Of a stretch of 9,529 bases of DNA, positions 6,265 through 9,529 are shown one piece after another. Below the pieces are notes generated by a model that saw nothing but the letters and a program-made list of their open reading frames with translations, was not told where the DNA came from and did not search any database. Origin of the DNA: Competibacteraceae bacterium UBA2788 (GTDB taxonomy: Bacteria; Pseudomonadota; Gammaproteobacteria; Competibacterales; Competibacteraceae); assembly GCA_002352185.1 (NCBI GenBank), contig DEHY01000024.1, positions 132-9,660 on the forward strand, written 5' to 3'. A program made the position numbers and the translations under genes. Each line of letters begins with the position of its first letter. The first letter of the stretch is position 1.

Positions 6265-8307
6265 TCAACTCTCCAACTGCTTCTTATACGCAGTGTGCAG
6301 CTTTTGCTGGATGTCACTTGGCACCGGATCGTAATGGCTCAACTCGATATTGTATGAGCCAAGGCCGCCGGTCATGGATTTCAACTGTGACTCATAACCT
6401 TCCAGTTCCGCCTGTGGAACCTGCGCGCTGATGATGCTCATGCCTTGCGATCCGGCATCCGTGCCCACGATACGGCCCCGTCGGCTGGACAAATCGCCGG
6501 TGATCGCGCCTACACAGTCGGCGGGCGTCCGCACTTCCAGATTGATGATCGGCTCCAGAACAATGGGTTTGGCTTTACCAACTGCGTCCAGGAACGCTTC
6601 GCGCCCGGCGGTGATAAAGGCGATTTCCTTGGAATCCACCGGATGGTATTTGCCGTCGGTGGCGATAGCGCGCACATCCTGTACCGGATAGCCGGCGATG
6701 ACGCCTTCGTGCAGGGCTTCGCGGATGCCTTTTTCCACTGCGGGCAGGAAAGAGGTTGGAATGGTGCCGCCCACCACCTCGGTGGCGAACTCGAAGCCGG
6801 CATCGCGCGGCAGGGGTTCGATCCGCAGGTACACCTCGCCGAACTGACCCGCGCCGCCGGTCTGCTTTTTGTGGCGGTGATGACCCTCGGCCTGCTGGCT
6901 GATGGTTTCCTTGTAAGCGATCTTGGGCGGTTTGGTTTCGACGTGCAGGTTGTAGCGTTGCTGCATCTTTTCCAGGGTGATGCGCAAGTGCAGATCGCTC
7001 AGGCCGCGCAGCACGGTTTCCTTGGTGTGGGTGTTGTGTTCCAGCGCTAGACAGGGGTCTTCTTCCAGCAATTTGTGCAGGGTGTCCGACAGCTTCTGCT
7101 CATCGCCCCGGGTGGCGGCGCGGATAGACAGGCCGAACAGTGGGGTAGGAAAGCTCAACGGTCGCAGGCGAATCTCGTCTTCATCGTGGGAATCGTGCAA
7201 CACCATGTTGTGATGGATTTCATCCACCTTGGCTACGGCGCACAGATCGCCGGGGACGCCAATCGCCACCTCGGGATGCTCCTTGCCGTGAATATGGAAC
7301 AGGTGGTTGACCTTGAACGGTTTACGACCATCGCCGATGAAGAGCAAGCTGTCTTTGGTGATGGTGCCCTGGTGGATGCGGAAAATGCCGAGTTTGCCGA
7401 TAAACGGGTCCATCAGCACTTTGAACACATGCGCCACCACATGCTGATTCGGGTCGGGAATGGCGTACAGCCTCTCGGCTGTTGCGCCCGCGCCTTTCAA
7501 GAAGGGTTCGGGATTGCCTTCGATGGGATTGGGCAGCAGCCGGACAAAAATATCCAGCAATTCCTTGACGCCCACCCCGGAACGGGCGGAAACGAAGCAG
7601 ATCGGAATCAGGTGGCCCTCGCGCAGCGCCTTCTCAAACGGCGCATGCAATTGTTCAGGCTGAAGGTCTTCGCCCTGCTCCAGATACAGCGCCATCAATT
7701 CTTCATCCACTTCAACCACTTGATCAATCAGGGCGGAGTGGGTGGCGGCGACGCTGGAAAAATCGCTGTCTCCAGCGGGATTGAAAAAGCAATCCACCAC
7801 ACGAGCGTTGTTATTGGCGGGCAGATTGATCGGCAGACATTCCTTGCCGAAGGTGTCCTGAATCTGGCCTAGCAAATCAGGCAGGTTGACGTTTTCGGCA
7901 TCGATCTTGTTAACGATAATCATCCGGCATTGCCCGCGCTCTGCGGCGCGATCCATCATTCGCTGCGTAATCGCCTCAATGCCGGTTTGGGCGTTGATGA
8001 CCACGGCCATCGTCTCTGCCGCCGGCAGGACGGCAATCGCCTGGCCGATGAAATCGGGAAAGCCGGGAGTATCGATCAGATTGATGTGGATGCCGTTGTA
8101 ATCAAAATTCGCCAAGGCGGCGTCCAACGAGTGCTGGTGCGCTTTTTCCTGCGGATCAAAATCACAAACCGTATTGCCTTTTTCGACGGCGCCGGGTGCG
8201 GTGAGCTTGCCGGCGTGATAAAGAATGGATTCCACCAGGGTGGTTTTTCCAGCCGCGCCATGCCCAGTAAAAACAATATTGCGGATGGATTCGGTGGTGT
8301 GACTCAT
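6265..8307 (-). CDS. EF-G-like translational GTPase (EF-G-2 type paralogue)
   Basis: A 680-residue paralogue of elongation factor G. The GTPase domain has P-loop GHGAAGKT (15-22), DTPGF (79-83), NKID (133-136) and SAR (240-242). Domain II (about 288-372), domain III (385-463), domain IV (464-585, with GGAGQFGEVYLRIEPL and HPVDSKEIAF) and domain V (586-667) follow in EF-G order. Two features separate it from canonical FusA: the P-loop is GHGAAGKT instead of AHIDAGKT, and switch I reads DPQEKAHQHSL (51-61) in place of the ERGITI motif. Thermus EF-G-2 shares this divergence. The role is unknown; ribosome binding is likely from the domain set. The ATG has AGGAGA eight bases upstream. It is a single-gene unit, divergent from the transglycosylase gene. 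True fusA is presumably elsewhere. Confidence 0.93.
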   Translation of the reverse strand: MSHTTESIRNIVFTGHGAAGKTTLVESILYHAGKLTAPGAVEKGNTVCDFDPQEKAHQHSLDAALANFDYNGIHINLIDTPGFPDFIGQAIAVLPAAETMAVVINAQTGIEAITQRMMDRAAERGQCRMIIVNKIDAENVNLPDLLGQIQDTFGKECLPINLPANNNARVVDCFFNPAGDSDFSSVAATHSALIDQVVEVDEELMALYLEQGEDLQPEQLHAPFEKALREGHLIPICFVSARSGVGVKELLDIFVRLLPNPIEGNPEPFLKGAGATAERLYAIPDPNQHVVAHVFKVLMDPFIGKLGIFRIHQGTITKDSLLFIGDGRKPFKVNHLFHIHGKEHPEVAIGVPGDLCAVAKVDEIHHNMVLHDSHDEDEIRLRPLSFPTPLFGLSIRAATRGDEQKLSDTLHKLLEEDPCLALEHNTHTKETVLRGLSDLHLRITLEKMQQRYNLHVETKPPKIAYKETISQQAEGHHRHKKQTGGAGQFGEVYLRIEPLPRDAGFEFATEVVGGTIPTSFLPAVEKGIREALHEGVIAGYPVQDVRAIATDGKYHPVDSKEIAFITAGREAFLDAVGKAKPIVLEPIINLEVRTPADCVGAITGDLSSRRGRIVGTDAGSQGMSIISAQVPQAELEGYESQLKSMTGGLGSYNIELSHYDPVPSDIQQKLHTAYKKQLES

Positions 8308-8327
8308 TTAGGGTCTCCTGTGGCTAG

Positions 8328-8369
8328 GATTCGGTACGGTATAATTTTTAAGTCAAACGATCCGGTACG
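8328..8369. repeat. Direct repeat GAT(T/C)CGGTACG around a -10-like sequence
   Basis: GATTCGGTACG (8328-8338) and GATCCGGTACG (8359-8369) match at 10 of 11 positions and start 31 bases apart, close to three helical turns. Between them is a perfect TATAAT (8340-8345). The pair lies in the region between the divergent EF-G-like and transglycosylase genes. It could be a tandem regulator site; no regulator is visible here. Confidence 0.4.
8340..8345 (+). promoter_or_regulatory. Candidate -10 element for the transglycosylase gene
   Basis: TATAAT is a perfect -10 hexamer on the plus strand, but no good -35 lies 16-18 bases upstream (CCTGTG at 17) and there is no TG extension. If used, transcription would start near 8352, with a leader of about 205 bases. 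On the minus strand TTGACT (8351-8356) is a -35-like box toward the EF-G-like gene, with no clear -10. Confidence 0.35.
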
Positions 8370-8523
8370 AACCAGGAAAGTTTACAGGACAGGTAGGGGT
8401 TTCTCATGTTGGCGTTGTCATTTTTTGCAAAGATCCGGCGGCGTGGATGTTCCGGTTCGGCGTCGCCCCACCAAAATCCGGAGCGCCGGTTGGCGTCCGC
8501 AACCGAAACTGCTTAGGATGTAG

Positions 8524-8562
8524 ATGAGTGAAAATCGGCACTACGGGAAACTGATTGGATGA
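8524..8562 (+). CDS. Possible 12-residue leader peptide overlapping the transglycosylase start
   Basis: ATG at 8524 with AGGA five bases upstream opens a 12-codon frame (MSENRHYGKLIG). Its TGA at 8560-8562 overlaps the transglycosylase ATG at 8559 in an ATGA, the same coupling pattern as in the thi-hem operon. The ribosome site here is better placed than the one directly ahead of the transglycosylase. So short a frame can easily arise by chance; there is no coding evidence beyond the signals. Confidence 0.25.
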   Translation: MSENRHYGKLIG

Positions 8563-9529
8563 AAGTACGAAACTGCATCGGATTCTGGTTGCTCAGCGTT
8601 TGCAGCATCAGCGCGTCGGGCGCAGGCGTCGCGCCCGACTGGCTCAAGCTGATCAAGGAGACTCCGCCGGTGCAAGTGGAATGGGCGACGCGCTACGAGC
8701 ATGGCGAGGGTATGCCGCAGGATTATGGCCGGGCGATGCAGTTGTACTGCGCCGCTGCCCGGCGGGGTTACGCGCTGGCGCAGTATCAACTGGGCTGGAT
8801 GTATGCCAACGGTCGCGGCGTGGCGCGGGATGATGTTCAGGCGGCGGCCTGGTTCCGGCTGGCGGCGGCGAAAGGTGATGCGCCAGCCCAGCGGATGCTG
8901 GCCCGACTGGACGATCCGGCCAGAATCAAGCCCGCGAGTTGCATCGAACCGGTGGACCCGACGCTCAAGCCGCCGCTGCAACAGGTTGCCGCCCGGTCGA
9001 GACCCTTCTCGCCGGAACGGGCCAGGGTTGAGGCACTGGTGAATCGGATCGCGCCGGGCTACGGTTTGCAGCCGGCGCTGGTGCTGGCGGTGATCGAGGC
9101 TGAATCCGGCTTTAACGATCAGGCCCGTTCTCCCAAGGACGCCCAAGGGCTGATGCAATTGATTCCCGCGACTGCCGAGCGCTTTGGAGTTCAGAATCCC
9201 TACGATCCGGTACAGAGTCTGCAAGGCGGCATGGCGTATCTGCGCTGGCTGCTGGCGTATTTCCAGGGCGATGTCCGCCTGACGCTGGCCGGCTATAACG
9301 CGGGTGAAGGCGCAGTGGTTCGCCACGGCGGCATTCCGCCTTACGCGGAAACACGGGCCTATGTCGAAAAAATCACCCGGGTTTACGGCCAGCTGGCGCA
9401 CCCGCCCGTAGCGCCGGTGACTCGCCCGGCGGTTCTAAACCGACCGCCGTTTGTGTCTGCGCTAGTCCCACCGGTCGTCACTCCGTCAGCGCCGCCCTCG
9501 CTGCTGATAACGACGGCCCGCAAACCGTA
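8559..9529 (+). CDS. Secreted lytic transglycosylase with Sel1 repeats (partial, runs off right edge)
   Basis: At least 323 residues, with no stop before the window ends. A signal peptide (about 1-25, MKVRNCIGFWLLSV...) sends it to the periplasm. Residues 36-120 hold two Sel1-type repeats: VEWATRYEHGEGMPQDYGRA (40-59), then YALAQYQLGWMYANGRGV (71-88) with AAAWFRLAAAKGDAPAQ (95-111). An SLT domain follows at about 155-278: AVIEAESGFN (177-186) with catalytic-type E182, DAQGLMQLIPATAERFGV (194-211), NPYDP (213-217), GYNAGEGAV (245-253) and GGIPPYAETRAYV (257-269). It should cleave peptidoglycan glycan strands to 1,6-anhydro ends. A proline-rich tail starts near 281. C15 is not a good lipobox cysteine (LSVC). 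An in-frame TGA at 8529 bounds the start. GGGA ten bases upstream is a weak ribosome site. Confidence 0.93.
   Translation, partial: MKVRNCIGFWLLSVCSISASGAGVAPDWLKLIKETPPVQVEWATRYEHGEGMPQDYGRAMQLYCAAARRGYALAQYQLGWMYANGRGVARDDVQAAAWFRLAAAKGDAPAQRMLARLDDPARIKPASCIEPVDPTLKPPLQQVAARSRPFSPERARVEALVNRIAPGYGLQPALVLAVIEAESGFNDQARSPKDAQGLMQLIPATAERFGVQNPYDPVQSLQGGMAYLRWLLAYFQGDVRLTLAGYNAGEGAVVRHGGIPPYAETRAYVEKITRVYGQLAHPPVAPVTRPAVLNRPPFVSALVPPVVTPSAPPSLLITTARKP

Noticed and set aside
6445..7050. Plus-strand open frame of 201 codons
   Set aside because: Antisense shadow of domains IV-V of the EF-G-like gene.
7075..7872. Plus-strand open frame of 265 codons
   Set aside because: It lies wholly antisense to the EF-G-like gene, and its translation shows no recognisable domain.
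8406..8516. 36-codon frame with an AGGGG upstream as a separate gene
   Set aside because: No recognisable protein and an arginine-rich composition typical of chance frames in GC-rich DNA. Kept only as part of the leader observation.
7930..8523. Plus-strand open frame of 197 codons covering part of the 8308-8558 gap
   Set aside because: Most of it is antisense to the EF-G-like P-loop region, and the translation looks random.
8541..9401. Long open frame on the minus strand (286 codons)
   Set aside because: It is antisense to the clear SLT transglycosylase, its translation is arginine- and glutamine-rich without any family motif, and it arises from GC-rich codon bias.

Overview
This window is ordinary chromosomal housekeeping DNA from a proteobacterium, most likely a gammaproteobacterium. 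By eye it is GC-rich, except for short AT-rich promoter regions. The assignment rests on three things: an IF-1 very close to the E. coli protein, a tight thiD-thiE-hemL operon (thiamine salvage plus C5-pathway heme synthesis), and a DsbB whose cysteine layout is close to E. coli DsbB. I cannot name a genus from sequence alone.

Layout, left to right. (1) The start of infA runs leftward off the edge, with a recognisable promoter and a leader hairpin. (2) Diverging from it are a small flavodoxin-like protein gene and dsbB, closed by a bidirectional terminator at 1359-1382. (3) A leftward operon thiD-thiE-hemL has two 4-base ATGA overlaps, and a Uma2-family (PD-(D/E)XK) nuclease-like gene sits 15 bases behind hemL. 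(4) Divergent from thiD, across a 137-base region with a palindrome, are a rubredoxin gene and a macrodomain (ADP-ribose) hydrolase gene 11 bases apart. They end in a long stem at 5595-5654. (5) A leftward gene for a 125-residue membrane-anchored protein of unknown function has its own strong sigma70-like promoter and an adjacent palindrome. (6) A leftward 680-residue EF-G paralogue has an altered switch I. (7) Divergent from that is a rightward gene for a secreted lytic transglycosylase with Sel1 repeats. It runs off the right edge without a stop.

Functionally, thiD and thiE make thiamine phosphate, while hemL makes 5-aminolevulinate. Rubredoxin carries electrons, DsbB reoxidises the periplasmic disulfide machinery, and the transglycosylase acts on peptidoglycan. 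I see no CRISPR array, tRNA, rRNA, insertion sequence or prophage gene, and no convincing new multi-gene system. The points most worth a second look are the EF-G-like GTPase, the Uma2 gene attached to a biosynthetic operon, the regulated orphan membrane protein, and the leader of the transglycosylase gene with its chained tiny reading frames and repeated promoter element.
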